Positions 1 to 8,105 of a DNA stretch of 64,000 bases are shown here, piece after piece. Location of the stretch: the IMG/VR virus record IMGVR_UViG_3300027736_000038, positions 1 through 64,000 of that record; one strand, given 5' to 3'. Made by a program: the position numbers and the translations under genes. Each line of letters opens with the position of its first letter. Position 1 is the stretch's first letter. This stretch comes from a virus. Under the pieces are notes generated by a model. The model had not been told where the DNA came from. It did no database searches and saw only the letters and a list, made by a program, of their open reading frames with translations.

Positions 1-13
1 CTCTAGTGTCCAT
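1..13 (-). CDS. Start of a gene running off the window (partial)
   Basis: Only the first four codons (M-D-T-R) are inside the window. An ATG at 13-11 is preceded by a strong ribosome binding site, TAGGAG, seven bases upstream on the minus strand. A TATAAT box at 46-41 lies about 30 bases upstream and is a likely -10 element, although no good -35 box is seen. The product cannot be told. Confidence 0.5.
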
Positions 14-40
14 GTAAATCTCCTAGGTAAGTTATAGCAT

Positions 41-46
41 ATTATA
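41..46 (-). promoter_or_regulatory. Candidate sigma70 -10 box for the edge gene
   Basis: TATAAT on the minus strand, directly after CTG. There is no convincing -35 hexamer at 16-18 bp, so this is weaker than the other early promoters in the window. Confidence 0.35.
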
Positions 47-97
47 CAGTATTCCTGGAAGAAAAGCTAGCATTAATCCCAACAATTGAGCCAAATG

Positions 98-1234
98 CTA
101 TTTTATGAAAAGTCGGTAAATCGTACTAACTATACCAATATTTTCAGCTTGTGCCCGGCGGGCAAACTCTCCAGACATGATATAGTCTTGGTTGTAACGA
201 CTAGATTCTTGAGTAGCATCAACAAGATCCTGGATACTGTACTGAGAAAACTGTTTTATCAAATTTACAATGCTAACTAACCGTGTGATGTTACCGGGAT
301 CTGAGTCCCAACTGGTATCAAATTTATAATCAAATTGAAATCCCAAACGTGAGAGTCTACCGTAGGTGTCATATTGTCCAACCGGCACAAATGCAGTTCC
401 GCCAACTAGACATTTAAGAGTTTTTTCAGTAATGAACGGCCCGGGACGAATGAACCTGCCTTGATCATTGTCCATATAACTGTAGTGCAAGCTTTCATTA
501 GTAAAGTGTATAGCAGCTTGTTGATATGCTGCACCCCATGGGTCAGCTGTGTACTGTTGATAATTCTTGTCTTCGGTGTAGTTATCCCCAATGTCCCGGG
601 GGCGGCCTGCGTATTTGTCCCAAAATATATTGGCCAGAGTGTCCAACAATTTGTTACCTGTTGGCTCTCGATAGTGAACATTTTTCTCCTCTACCCAGTT
701 GCTGAGTTTGAGCAAGCACTGATCTGTTCCGATATACTCTGCCAATGCAGTAAACACCAGCAGCTTGCTTTGTGTAATACGATTACAAAAGGCACTGGTT
801 AAATATTGTCGCTTGGTATCCCACCCAGGGTTTGGAAACCATTCCAGCATTTTTTTAATCTGTGAGTGCCAAAATATGTATGTAAAAGGATACACATTAC
901 TGGCATGAGGCCAGTTGTAATATTCTGAGTCTGACAAAACAATAATCGGCGCCTGAACTCGTTTTGCTTGTTGATTGACCCACTCGACATCCACTGGTTC
1001 CAAGTGGAAGCTTACTACATAACCATCACACCCCAATGGAAGATCTAACTTGCCTAGCCCTGGCAAAGATGGCCATCTTTGCCAAAGGGCAAGATACCAA
1101 GTATCGGGAAATTTTTTTAACCACTGCACATAGTAGTTCTGGGACCATCGATTGTCTAACTGACTAGGTCGACCTGTCCATTCCCTGGGCACTAACATAT
1201 TCCATTTATCAAGCATATGAATATATATGCTCAC
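98..1234 (-). CDS. Putative glycosyltransferase-like phage protein
   Basis: A 378-residue protein rich in Trp and Tyr. The segment PFITEKTLKCLVGGTAFVPV followed by GRLSRLGF resembles the ITEK-x(4)-L-x-G-x-PF motif of phage and bacterial glycosyltransferase-like proteins of the fucosyltransferase type, where it lies in the nucleotide-sugar half. That assignment is inference from one motif. The start used is GTG at 1234; an in-frame ATG follows six codons later, and neither has a good ribosome binding site. The frame stays open upstream without another usual start codon. A GC-rich structured segment (1238-1300) lies immediately upstream. It could modify phage or host surface sugars; a plain hypothetical protein is the alternative. 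Confidence 0.45.
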   Translation of the reverse strand: MSIYIHMLDKWNMLVPREWTGRPSQLDNRWSQNYYVQWLKKFPDTWYLALWQRWPSLPGLGKLDLPLGCDGYVVSFHLEPVDVEWVNQQAKRVQAPIIVLSDSEYYNWPHASNVYPFTYIFWHSQIKKMLEWFPNPGWDTKRQYLTSAFCNRITQSKLLVFTALAEYIGTDQCLLKLSNWVEEKNVHYREPTGNKLLDTLANIFWDKYAGRPRDIGDNYTEDKNYQQYTADPWGAAYQQAAIHFTNESLHYSYMDNDQGRFIRPGPFITEKTLKCLVGGTAFVPVGQYDTYGRLSRLGFQFDYKFDTSWDSDPGNITRLVSIVNLIKQFSQYSIQDLVDATQESSRYNQDYIMSGEFARRAQAENIGIVSTIYRLFIK

Positions 1235-1237
1235 TTT

Positions 1238-1300
1238 GGACCACAGGGTAGCGAATCCGTGATTCCCGGGCAGCAGCCGCCCACCGCACCTTAACGGTCC
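1238..1300 (-). ncRNA. GC-rich structured leader candidate
   Basis: A 63-base GC-rich island in AT-rich surroundings, lying between the stop of the 50-residue gene and the GTG of the glycosyltransferase-like gene. On the minus strand it can form an outer stem GGACC/GGTCC (1300-1296 with 1242-1238), a hairpin GGGC-7 nt-GCCC (1282-1268) and a hairpin GAATC-ACG-GATTC (1265-1253). An alternative stem ACCG/CGGT (1298-1295 with 1286-1283) excludes the outer stem. It does not fold as a tRNA. A cis-acting leader RNA is inference. Confidence 0.35.
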
Positions 1301-1452
1301 TAGGCTTGGTTCTGTTCGCGCTCTGAGCGCATTTTATATAGCATGTTTTGGATAACACGGATGTCATCCTGCTGTTGTACACTTTCTTGTACCAGTTTGA
1401 TAAACTCTAAACTGGCAGCGTCGTCTTCGAACAGGTCATCGACAATCATCAT
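1300..1452 (-). CDS. Small acidic hypothetical protein (50 aa)
   Basis: A short gene with start ATG at 1452 overlapping the TGA of the upstream 559-residue gene (ATGA), and a very good ribosome binding site, GAGGAG, encoded by the last Glu codons of that gene. The product begins MMIVDDLFEDDAASLEFIKL and is predicted largely helical, with an acidic N-terminal half and a basic C-terminal end. The overlap and ribosome binding site make real, coupled translation likely. The function is unknown. Confidence 0.65.
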   Translation of the reverse strand: MMIVDDLFEDDAASLEFIKLVQESVQQQDDIRVIQNMLYKMRSEREQNQA

Positions 1453-3128
1453 TGCTCCTCGATGTAGTCAGCCGACTCAAGTTTTTGGCGCCGGTGTGAG
1501 CGATACATTTCACATGCCAGGCCAGCTTCGTCTAGACTCTTGAACTTGACCCTGCTGGGACGACCCTTGATACTGATACGGAATCCGTCGTCTTCGTTGC
1601 CGTGAATCTTGAGATCATGCCCGTCATCAGTTGTGACAGTTTTGACTGCAGATCCAATTGTGTCACTGCTGTGGGTAGGTGTGTGTTTGCTGGCCAAGGC
1701 AGCGTCATGCTTGACTGCATCGGCTACACTTTGCAAGTAGTCGCCCAGTTTGCGCTTTTCTTTGTCTAACACATCTTCCTGTGCGATGGCCTCGTCAATC
1801 TGGGGTTGCCAGTAAGACTCTTCAACTTCGTCTACTGCAATGTTTTCACCACCGGCTTCGATAGCACCAATACCATCAGCATCATGTGCAACCTGTTCCA
1901 GCTGCAGCCAGTAGCGGCGCGGCACAGTCATCATGCCCGACTCAGGGTCTTGCTCGACCACATCACCAAATCTCTCCATCACAGCATTGTACGCACGTTC
2001 GGTATCCAAGTGGAATCCGACCCGATCTGTGCTGGCTTCTTCTACCTGTCCCTGGTTGTGTGCTTTCCATGTGGTAGCATACGCAATGGCTTTTTCTTTA
2101 CCGGTCAGTTTACCATCTCGAGCATAACCTTGCTTGATGTGCTTGACCATGCGTTCGGCTTTAGCACCCGGGGGTGCGACTTCATCTACACCTTGAGCTC
2201 GTTTTTGGTATGCTGCCTCACGACGGGCTAATTCTTTTTTGGCATCTTCGTATGGGACTAATGCTCTTGAACCTGGTCCTGCGGCCACCACTCCTTTTAA
2301 GTATCCGACGCCGTACCGAGCCATGCTTTCCTCATGCTCTTTAGCTTCGGCATCCTTTGTTGCTTGTACACGCTGATTTAAGGTTTGTTGAGCGTCGGGA
2401 GTAAAGCTGCCACCGGACCCGGGCAACGAGACGCCGCCTGCACTTGCACCCATGGCCATCGAACCTGCCAACGCTGCTGCACCAAGCTTTTGTTTCCAGC
2501 CTTCCTCAACATCTTGCTCTTTTTTAACAACAAAAGATACATGCTTGTTTCCGGTGTTGGGATCTGTATATGTGCTCTTGAATACCTTGCCGCCGTGAGT
2601 TTTGGCATGTGCAAATGCTTCTGGCTTGCTGTCAAAACGATTAGAGGGCGGCTTAACCATCGGGCTTGCTTCTTCCGCCACACCTGATTGACCTTTTAAT
2701 GCCTGTAATAACGCTTCTGCTACTACGCGGTCTATGTCTTGTTGGTCTTTTGTTAATTGATTAAATGGCACCATTTGTGCTATTCTATCAGCCATTTTTT
2801 TATCAAACTTTCCTTTTGCACGTAACGTCTCGGTATCATCAAATTGATCAGGATCGTCTACAAATTTTTGTGCCACTGACCACCAACCTTTATGAACAGC
2901 ATCACTTATTTGATCAATATTAGTAATACCAGATTCAATTGCTTGTTTAGCATAGGCGGCGCTGGCTAAATTAGCTTGCCATCCAAATGTGTTACCAGGA
3001 CTACTACGACCATAGTGATATTTGTCATCTAATGCCTTGTCACTAATCTGTGCTAGCTGGCTAATGTCCATGTTTTCATTAATCATGTCAATATATTTTC
3101 TAAACAATTCACTAACATTCTCGTCCAT
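1449..3128 (-). CDS. Large virion-type protein, possible internal head or core protein
   Basis: A 559-residue, low-complexity, Ala/Glu/Lys-rich protein. It contains the segment GYARDGKLTGKEKAIAYATT (near residue 335), of a type I recall from structural or head-core proteins of marine T4-like phages. Several acidic linkers of the form VEEG, VEEA and VDEV separate compact blocks, which suggests a multi-domain polyprotein that could be cut by a prohead protease; that is inference. A short Ala/Gly-rich hydrophobic stretch lies near residue 220. It follows the 119-residue structural gene by 10 bases and is coupled to the 50-residue gene downstream. Enzymatic function is unlikely but not excluded. 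Confidence 0.5.
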   Translation of the reverse strand: MDENVSELFRKYIDMINENMDISQLAQISDKALDDKYHYGRSSPGNTFGWQANLASAAYAKQAIESGITNIDQISDAVHKGWWSVAQKFVDDPDQFDDTETLRAKGKFDKKMADRIAQMVPFNQLTKDQQDIDRVVAEALLQALKGQSGVAEEASPMVKPPSNRFDSKPEAFAHAKTHGGKVFKSTYTDPNTGNKHVSFVVKKEQDVEEGWKQKLGAAALAGSMAMGASAGGVSLPGSGGSFTPDAQQTLNQRVQATKDAEAKEHEESMARYGVGYLKGVVAAGPGSRALVPYEDAKKELARREAAYQKRAQGVDEVAPPGAKAERMVKHIKQGYARDGKLTGKEKAIAYATTWKAHNQGQVEEASTDRVGFHLDTERAYNAVMERFGDVVEQDPESGMMTVPRRYWLQLEQVAHDADGIGAIEAGGENIAVDEVEESYWQPQIDEAIAQEDVLDKEKRKLGDYLQSVADAVKHDAALASKHTPTHSSDTIGSAVKTVTTDDGHDLKIHGNEDDGFRISIKGRPSRVKFKSLDEAGLACEMYRSHRRQKLESADYIEEQ

Positions 3129-3138
3129 TTTATTTTCC

Positions 3139-3498
3139 TTAATAACTTAATTTAACGTAATTAACTAAACCTTGATTGAAATCTACAATCTTTGCTCTCA
3201 TATATACAAAGTTACCGGTAACATTTGTGTATTGTGTAGCGTTTGGATTGTCGCTCCCGTTAAACTCATATACATCAAACCATTGATTATCCACTGTTGC
3301 AGGATTCGCTAGTGTTGCTTGTATAACAATGTTTCCAATAATATTGGTTACACTAAGATTAACAGTCTGTAAATCTCTGTTCCCTAAATAATATGCTGCG
3401 GCTGGTTGAGCATTCCCCACAACTGTGTAAGGTGCTCCGTTGCCTGGATTTACATAGGCTGTTTGTGGTAACAGAATAAGTGTAGTAGATTGGCTCAT
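3139..3498 (-). CDS. Small beta-rich virion protein
   Basis: A 119-residue protein of alternating beta strands. The C-terminal half (GNIVIQATLANP through NQWFDVYEF to VNYVKLSY) looks like a small beta-sandwich of the type found in baseplate or fibre proteins. The C-terminus of the protein at 60014-60700 has the same pattern (NTTIQGSSIVDNDWYDI, then a long strand ending near the C-terminus), so the two probably share a domain. It overlaps the upstream 55-residue gene by one base and probably uses the same late promoter (3683-3690). Exact position in the virion is unknown. Confidence 0.55.
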   Translation of the reverse strand: MSQSTTLILLPQTAYVNPGNGAPYTVVGNAQPAAAYYLGNRDLQTVNLSVTNIIGNIVIQATLANPATVDNQWFDVYEFNGSDNPNATQYTNVTGNFVYMRAKIVDFNQGLVNYVKLSY

Positions 3499-3665
3499 TA
3501 TGCTTTTACCACTTCAACTACCACGTGTTGTCCCACTAATTCTTGGGCAACTTGCTCAATTGCCGCTTGTATTTCTTCGGAAATGCAGGTTGTTTGCTCT
3601 GCTGCCCCGTCTTTTACAAGCGAACTAAATTTGATTACGATTACATCTTCTACGATTTGTGCCAT
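3498..3665 (-). CDS. Conserved small phage protein (55 aa)
   Basis: The chosen start is ATG 3665 (MAQIVEDVIVIKF), with GGAG eight bases upstream; an earlier in-frame ATG at 3692 overlaps the late promoter and would add nine residues. The product is a short alpha/beta protein with a helix (EEIQAAIEQVAQELVG) and a terminal strand (HVVVEVV). Similar short proteins occur in other T4-like environmental phages as far as I recall, without a known role. First gene of the late unit that continues to 98. Confidence 0.6.
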   Translation of the reverse strand: MAQIVEDVIVIKFSSLVKDGAAEQTTCISEEIQAAIEQVAQELVGQHVVVEVVKA

Positions 3666-3682
3666 GATAATACTCCATAGAG

Positions 3683-3690
3683 TATTTATC
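3683..3690 (-). promoter_or_regulatory. T4-type late promoter
   Basis: GATAAATA on the minus strand, 18 bases before ATG 3665, with a ribosome binding site between them. It matches the late promoter motif (TATAAATA in T4, NATAAATA in cyanophages). Confidence 0.65.
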
Positions 3691-3693
3691 ATT

Positions 3694-4428
3694 TTAGACA
3701 GGATCGGGACGTTTTTCTAATTTGTATCGTTTTCCAAGCATATGGCCATACATTAGCACCAGATAACTTAATGTACTTTCATTATCGTAATCAATAGAAT
3801 GAGTTCCACTAGTATAACGATAACTCCAACTGTTAAGTGCAGCAATCGGCCGTTTAACATACCCGTCTAACCATTTGCATAGCGCATCGCTAGGGACTAA
3901 TTCTTTACTTTTACTAACAGTATCATATAAATCTTTAACAAAAGTTTTATCTTCAATGTACGCAGTTTTTAAGTAAATCCTGTAGTTATGCTTTGGCTTA
4001 TTAACATAGTATTTTGTACCAGCAAACTGCTCTACTTGTACCTCAGTAATTTTTACAGTAATCGGTCCAAGGTCCTTTAATGTCAGCAATAATTCTAAAT
4101 CATTACTATAAACTGAAGATGTATCACCCTCAAGTCTAAACGTTATTGATCCGGGCTTTTTGTTACTATTACGCCAATCAATGAAGTTAGTAATTTCGTT
4201 GAAATTTCCTACAACCATAGCTTTTCTATCTACTCTTAATCTATTGTATCCAGTAGAATCTATTCGTTTTACTAAATCTTCTGGAGTTTCAACATAGCTA
4301 GAAAGACCCAACCCATCTATTCTGAATTTAGCACGATATCTATATTTACCGTAATAGTTGTTTTCCTTATATTCATAATAATCAATATTAGGAACGTCTT
4401 TAACTGACCTCAATAATCCCATTTTCAT
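3694..4428 (-). CDS. Hypothetical protein after ClpA
   Basis: A 244-residue protein whose start lies 29 bases inside the end of clpA, so it is translated from the same transcript. It is Tyr/Lys-rich, with mixed alpha/beta content and no signal peptide or membrane segment. I do not recognise a family. The segments ITFRLEGDTSSVYSNDLELL and TVKITEVQVEQF look like beta strands. Its place in the DnaJ-ClpA unit suggests a role in host takeover or protein quality control, but nothing in the sequence proves this. Confidence 0.6.
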   Translation of the reverse strand: MKMGLLRSVKDVPNIDYYEYKENNYYGKYRYRAKFRIDGLGLSSYVETPEDLVKRIDSTGYNRLRVDRKAMVVGNFNEITNFIDWRNSNKKPGSITFRLEGDTSSVYSNDLELLLTLKDLGPITVKITEVQVEQFAGTKYYVNKPKHNYRIYLKTAYIEDKTFVKDLYDTVSKSKELVPSDALCKWLDGYVKRPIAALNSWSYRYTSGTHSIDYDNESTLSYLVLMYGHMLGKRYKLEKRPDPV

Positions 4429-6661
4429 TTACTTTCGCTGTTAATTTTTGTGTTACTGCAAAATCAATTGCACCGTCTGTCATCACAACATTGATTGTAG
4501 CAGATTTAATGCGTTCAAACAATACTTTTTTACTTAGAGGCACCCGAATCAATTCATCAATCTTACGTGCTAATGGTCGTGCGCCCATTTTCTTATCGTA
4601 ACCTTGTTCTGCCAAATACTCAACTACTGGCTCACTCAAGTTCAATGTGATATCATGCTTATCAACCAAACTCTTTTTCAAGTCATCGGTAAACTTGATA
4701 ACAATCTTCTTAATAGCAAGGGTATCTAACTTGTTAAACTTGCAAATCAAGTCAACACGATTTCTAAACTCAGGTTTAAAGAATTCTTTCAATGCTCTAT
4801 CATCTTCACCGGTCTTCTCTTGATTACCAAATCCAATGTTGTTGCGTTCACTATCACTACTACCCAAGTTACTGGTCATGATAATGATACTGTTCTTACA
4901 GTTAACTTGCTTGCCATTAGATCCAGTGATATGACCTTCATCCAACATCTGTAAGAAGATATTAAAGATATCTGGATGTGCTTTCTCAACTTCATCAAAT
5001 AACATGATACTATGTGGGTTCTTACTCAAGTCATTAATCAATCGTCCACCACTCACTTGACTGTCACCAAAGCCAACATATCCAGGAGGAGGTCCAATCA
5101 AACTGCTAACACTATGCTTCTCTCCATACTCACTCATATCATACTTAAGCAATGGCATATCTAAGTTCTTACTCAATAGTTTAGCAAGTTCAGTCTTACC
5201 AGTACCAGTTGGTCCTAAGAATAAGAAACTTGCTGTAGGTTTCTTATCATTGCCGATACCAGCAAATGAAACATAAACACGTTCAAGTACCTGTTGTACA
5301 GTTTCATCTTGTCCGTATAGTTTGTCCTTAATGTTTGATTCTAATTTATGAATCAATTCAAAGTTATCACCCTTCATCTTATCAGCAGGTACGCCAGTGA
5401 ATCGTTCAACTTGGTCAAACACAAGTTCTTTAGTAATCATTGCGCCCTTGTTCTCTGCTACACGTTGTTTAGCACAAGCGGCATCAAGCAAATCAATACT
5501 CTTGTCCGGGTTCTTTCGGTCATGAATGTAACGGTCAGCACTTTCAACTGCTGCTTTGATAGCTTCATCTGTGATTTCAACGTTGTGGAAATCATTCAGT
5601 CGGCTACTCAACCCATTCAGAATACGAATTGTTGTATCATGGTTAGGTTCGTCAACAGTTACACGATAGAACCTACGCATCAATGCACGATCCTTCTCAA
5701 AACTTTCGTAGTATTCTTCCCAAGTTGTGCTAGCAATAACTTTAAGAGTGCCCTTAGTGATTGCGGGTTTAATCATATTAGCAAAGTCAACTGACCCATT
5801 GTTTGAGCCACCTGAACCCTGCATAGTGTGTGCTTCATCAATGAAAAGAATAGTCTTTTTCTTTGTGTTCAGTGCATCTAATACTGCTTTGACCTTTTCT
5901 TCAAAGTCTCCGCGATACTTACTACCAGCAAGCAAACTACCCACTTCTAAACTATATAGTTGATGATCCTGCAAAAATTCTGGAACTTCTTTGTTAATCA
6001 TCATCTGTGCTAGACCTTCAGCAATTGCTGTTTTACCAACGCCAGGATCACCGACCATCAATACGTTTGACTTGAAACGTTTAGCAAGTACGTTAATGAT
6101 ATCATCAAGTTCTTTTGTGCGACCGATCAATGGTTCAAGTTTGCCCTGTGCTGCTAGTTGAGTTAGATTGATTGTATATTCCTCAAGGATCTCGTCAGCT
6201 TGACCATCTGTTAGATTAGTAGTTTCGTTATGTTTATAATTTTTCTGCCAATGTGCTACGAATTCATTTTTGCTAATTCCATACTTCAATAAGAAATAAT
6301 GAGCATGACTATTGCCTTCGGATGCGATACTTAGATATAAATCAACTGTAGTGACTTGTCTACGACCAGTAAACAAAACTTGTGTTACTGAACGATTCAT
6401 TACACGTTCCAAACTATTTGTTTTGCGTGGAACTACTTCATCTTCTTTGCTTACGATAGCATGTAGACTATCCAAATATGAACCAATTTCCAGGATCATA
6501 GTTTCTACATCAGCACCATAACTTACTATACATTTTTTAAATGAAGTGTGGCTTATTAGTGCTAGCAATAAATGTTCTACTGTAACATATTGGTGTTTAC
6601 GACTTTTAGCAAACTCAATTGATTGTTCAATAATGTTTTCGATTTCGGGTGAATGTGTCAT
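4400..6661 (-). CDS. clpA: ClpA-type AAA+ unfoldase
   Basis: A 753-residue Hsp100 protein with the full ClpA layout: N-domain (about 1-140), AAA+ module 1 with Walker A GDPGVGKT (204-211) and Walker B ILFIDEAH (271-278), and AAA+ module 2 with Walker A GPTGTGKT (483-490), pore loop GYVG (527-530) and Walker B IMLFDEVEKAH. No long ClpB-type middle coiled coil is present. Residues 609-611 are IGF in a loop just before the conserved FKPEFRNRVD segment, the place where ClpA carries IGL and ClpX carries IGF to dock on ClpP. The enzyme would unfold proteins with ATP and could feed host ClpP. Its start overlaps the dnaJ stop (ATGA). Confidence 0.93.
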   Translation of the reverse strand: MTHSPEIENIIEQSIEFAKSRKHQYVTVEHLLLALISHTSFKKCIVSYGADVETMILEIGSYLDSLHAIVSKEDEVVPRKTNSLERVMNRSVTQVLFTGRRQVTTVDLYLSIASEGNSHAHYFLLKYGISKNEFVAHWQKNYKHNETTNLTDGQADEILEEYTINLTQLAAQGKLEPLIGRTKELDDIINVLAKRFKSNVLMVGDPGVGKTAIAEGLAQMMINKEVPEFLQDHQLYSLEVGSLLAGSKYRGDFEEKVKAVLDALNTKKKTILFIDEAHTMQGSGGSNNGSVDFANMIKPAITKGTLKVIASTTWEEYYESFEKDRALMRRFYRVTVDEPNHDTTIRILNGLSSRLNDFHNVEITDEAIKAAVESADRYIHDRKNPDKSIDLLDAACAKQRVAENKGAMITKELVFDQVERFTGVPADKMKGDNFELIHKLESNIKDKLYGQDETVQQVLERVYVSFAGIGNDKKPTASFLFLGPTGTGKTELAKLLSKNLDMPLLKYDMSEYGEKHSVSSLIGPPPGYVGFGDSQVSGGRLINDLSKNPHSIMLFDEVEKAHPDIFNIFLQMLDEGHITGSNGKQVNCKNSIIIMTSNLGSSDSERNNIGFGNQEKTGEDDRALKEFFKPEFRNRVDLICKFNKLDTLAIKKIVIKFTDDLKKSLVDKHDITLNLSEPVVEYLAEQGYDKKMGARPLARKIDELIRVPLSKKVLFERIKSATINVVMTDGAIDFAVTQKLTAKVNENGIIEVS

Positions 6662-7464
6662 TTAGACTCCTTTAGTTTTTGTTGAGAAATGCTATTGATA
6701 ACCGCTTCATCAATGATATCAGGAATAAACGGTTTTAGCAAGATTATTTGGTCACCGTATCCACTAGTGTTGTAGATGGGCATACCTTGTCCTGTTAATT
6801 TCAATTGTATATAGGGTTGTGTTCGTGGTTTTACTGTTACCTCAAGTGTTTTTCCAGATAAGGTCGTGAATTCAAAAGTAGTTCCAATAATCAAATCTAA
6901 TACTGATATAGAATGGTTACAAACTAAATCATTACCTTGTCTATCATATTTAAGATGCGGGTCGATACGAAAATCTACTACTAAACTAGCACCATCTAAT
7001 ACGTTATCGATTTTCATTTGATTACCATTTTGTACCCCTTTGGGTATTTGAATAGTTACCGCATGAACATTAGTAGGTGTTTGTAATTTCAATAATTGTT
7101 CACCGCCGTTGAATGCTTGTTCTAGTGATATGTTTATTGTAGTACGGAATACTTGTTGTTGTGGTTGTTGTCTACGTTGATTAAACGGGTCAAACGGGTT
7201 ACCGCCACCAAACATCTGCCCAAATATGTGTTCAAATCCTTGAGGCATTCCACCCTGATGGTGAAATCCTTGTGGCATGGGATTATCATATTGTTGACGT
7301 TTTTCTGGGCTGCTTAATGTATCGTAAGCCGCTTGTATATCTTGAAATTTAGCCTTGTCGCCGCCTTTATCAGGATGATGCTGACTAGCCAATTTGCGAT
7401 ATGATTTTTTTATTTCATCAGGGGTTGCATTTTTACTAACACCCAAAGTATTGTAATGGTCCAT
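6658..7464 (-). CDS. dnaJ: DnaJ-like co-chaperone (Hsp40, type B)
   Basis: A 268-residue J-domain protein. The J domain (1-65) has HPD at 30-32. A Gly/Phe/Met/Pro-rich linker (about 65-115) follows, then two C-terminal substrate-binding beta domains. The Cys-rich zinc domain of DnaJ itself is missing, so it resembles CbpA (type B). It would stimulate the host DnaK ATPase. First gene of an early unit behind a consensus sigma70 promoter (7471-7499) and translationally coupled to clpA by a four-base overlap. Confidence 0.92.
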   Translation of the reverse strand: MDHYNTLGVSKNATPDEIKKSYRKLASQHHPDKGGDKAKFQDIQAAYDTLSSPEKRQQYDNPMPQGFHHQGGMPQGFEHIFGQMFGGGNPFDPFNQRRQQPQQQVFRTTINISLEQAFNGGEQLLKLQTPTNVHAVTIQIPKGVQNGNQMKIDNVLDGASLVVDFRIDPHLKYDRQGNDLVCNHSISVLDLIIGTTFEFTTLSGKTLEVTVKPRTQPYIQLKLTGQGMPIYNTSGYGDQIILLKPFIPDIIDEAVINSISQQKLKESK

Positions 7465-7470
7465 TTAAAC

Positions 7471-7499
7471 ATTATAGCATACTACTATGCTATTGTCAA
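7471..7499 (-). promoter_or_regulatory. Consensus sigma70 promoter for dnaJ-clpA
   Basis: On the minus strand TTGACA (7499-7494), exactly 17 bp, then TATAAT (7476-7471): a perfect match to the bacterial consensus, a few bases before the dnaJ start. The spacer also forms a palindrome, ATAGCATA-GTAG-TATGCTAT (7493-7474), overlapping the -10 box, which could be an operator. Confidence 0.85.
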
Positions 7500-7504
7500 C
7501 ACTT

Positions 7505-8104
7505 TTAATTAGCGCCGGCAACCTTTTCTTTAGTGCGGCCATATGCTGCGATACCCAATACAGCACCCATAGCAATATGATATAGTCCTGCACCCTGTAA
7601 GGTTAGTGGTTGCCACTGACTAGTAACTTGTCCATGGTTTAATGCTTGCAATAGACTCCAAAGAACGGGAAACAAAATAAAATCTGCAAAACAGGTAGAC
7701 ATATATAACCATCCCATCATAGGGCGCCATTTTGAATTTACCCAATGTTCGCTTTCTTTGTCATGTGCAACTAATATATCGGCACCACTTGCTGCATTAG
7801 TGGGTGCAGCACCAGTTAATACGGGTTGCTGTCCTGTTGATTGATTAATGTTTTGTGTACTTCCAAATCCTGTACTTGGTTGTTGATTGAATCCTGGGGA
7901 GTTAAAACTGTTTTGATTGAATCCAGACGTTCCTGTTCCAAACGTTGAATTTCCACCAAAGCCTGTTGTAGTGCTGATAGTTCCATAAGTGCTTCCTTGT
8001 GGAAATTGAGATATAGTAGGATCAGCCGCTAACATATCGTGGTGATCGTCACTCTTTGCTACTGCTGAATCTGTTGTTGACTTTTGTGCTAATATAGTTG
8101 CCAT
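7505..8104 (-). CDS. Putative holin with FG-rich N-terminal region
   Basis: A 199-residue protein in two parts. Residues about 35-100 are low complexity, rich in Gly, Asn, Gln, Ser and Phe with FG pairs. The C-terminal 85 residues hold a conserved-looking block: HWVNSKWRPMMGWLYMSTCF, two hydrophobic helices (FADFILFPVLWSLLQALN and LYHIAMGAVLGIAAYGRT) and a basic tail. RPxxxW before the first helix and the GRTKEK tail resemble three-helix phage and GTA holins. It would permeabilise the inner membrane for the endolysin at 18271. Last gene of the late unit starting at 9280; family assignment is by pattern only. Confidence 0.6.
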   Translation of the reverse strand: MATILAQKSTTDSAVAKSDDHHDMLAADPTISQFPQGSTYGTISTTTGFGGNSTFGTGTSGFNQNSFNSPGFNQQPSTGFGSTQNINQSTGQQPVLTGAAPTNAASGADILVAHDKESEHWVNSKWRPMMGWLYMSTCFADFILFPVLWSLLQALNHGQVTSQWQPLTLQGAGLYHIAMGAVLGIAAYGRTKEKVAGAN

Positions 8105-8105
8105 T

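Noticed and set aside
1806-2231. Plus-strand frames of 60-141 codons opposite the 559-residue gene
   Set aside because: No ribosome binding sites or recognisable products, and Cys/Phe/Ser-rich composition typical of antisense frames.
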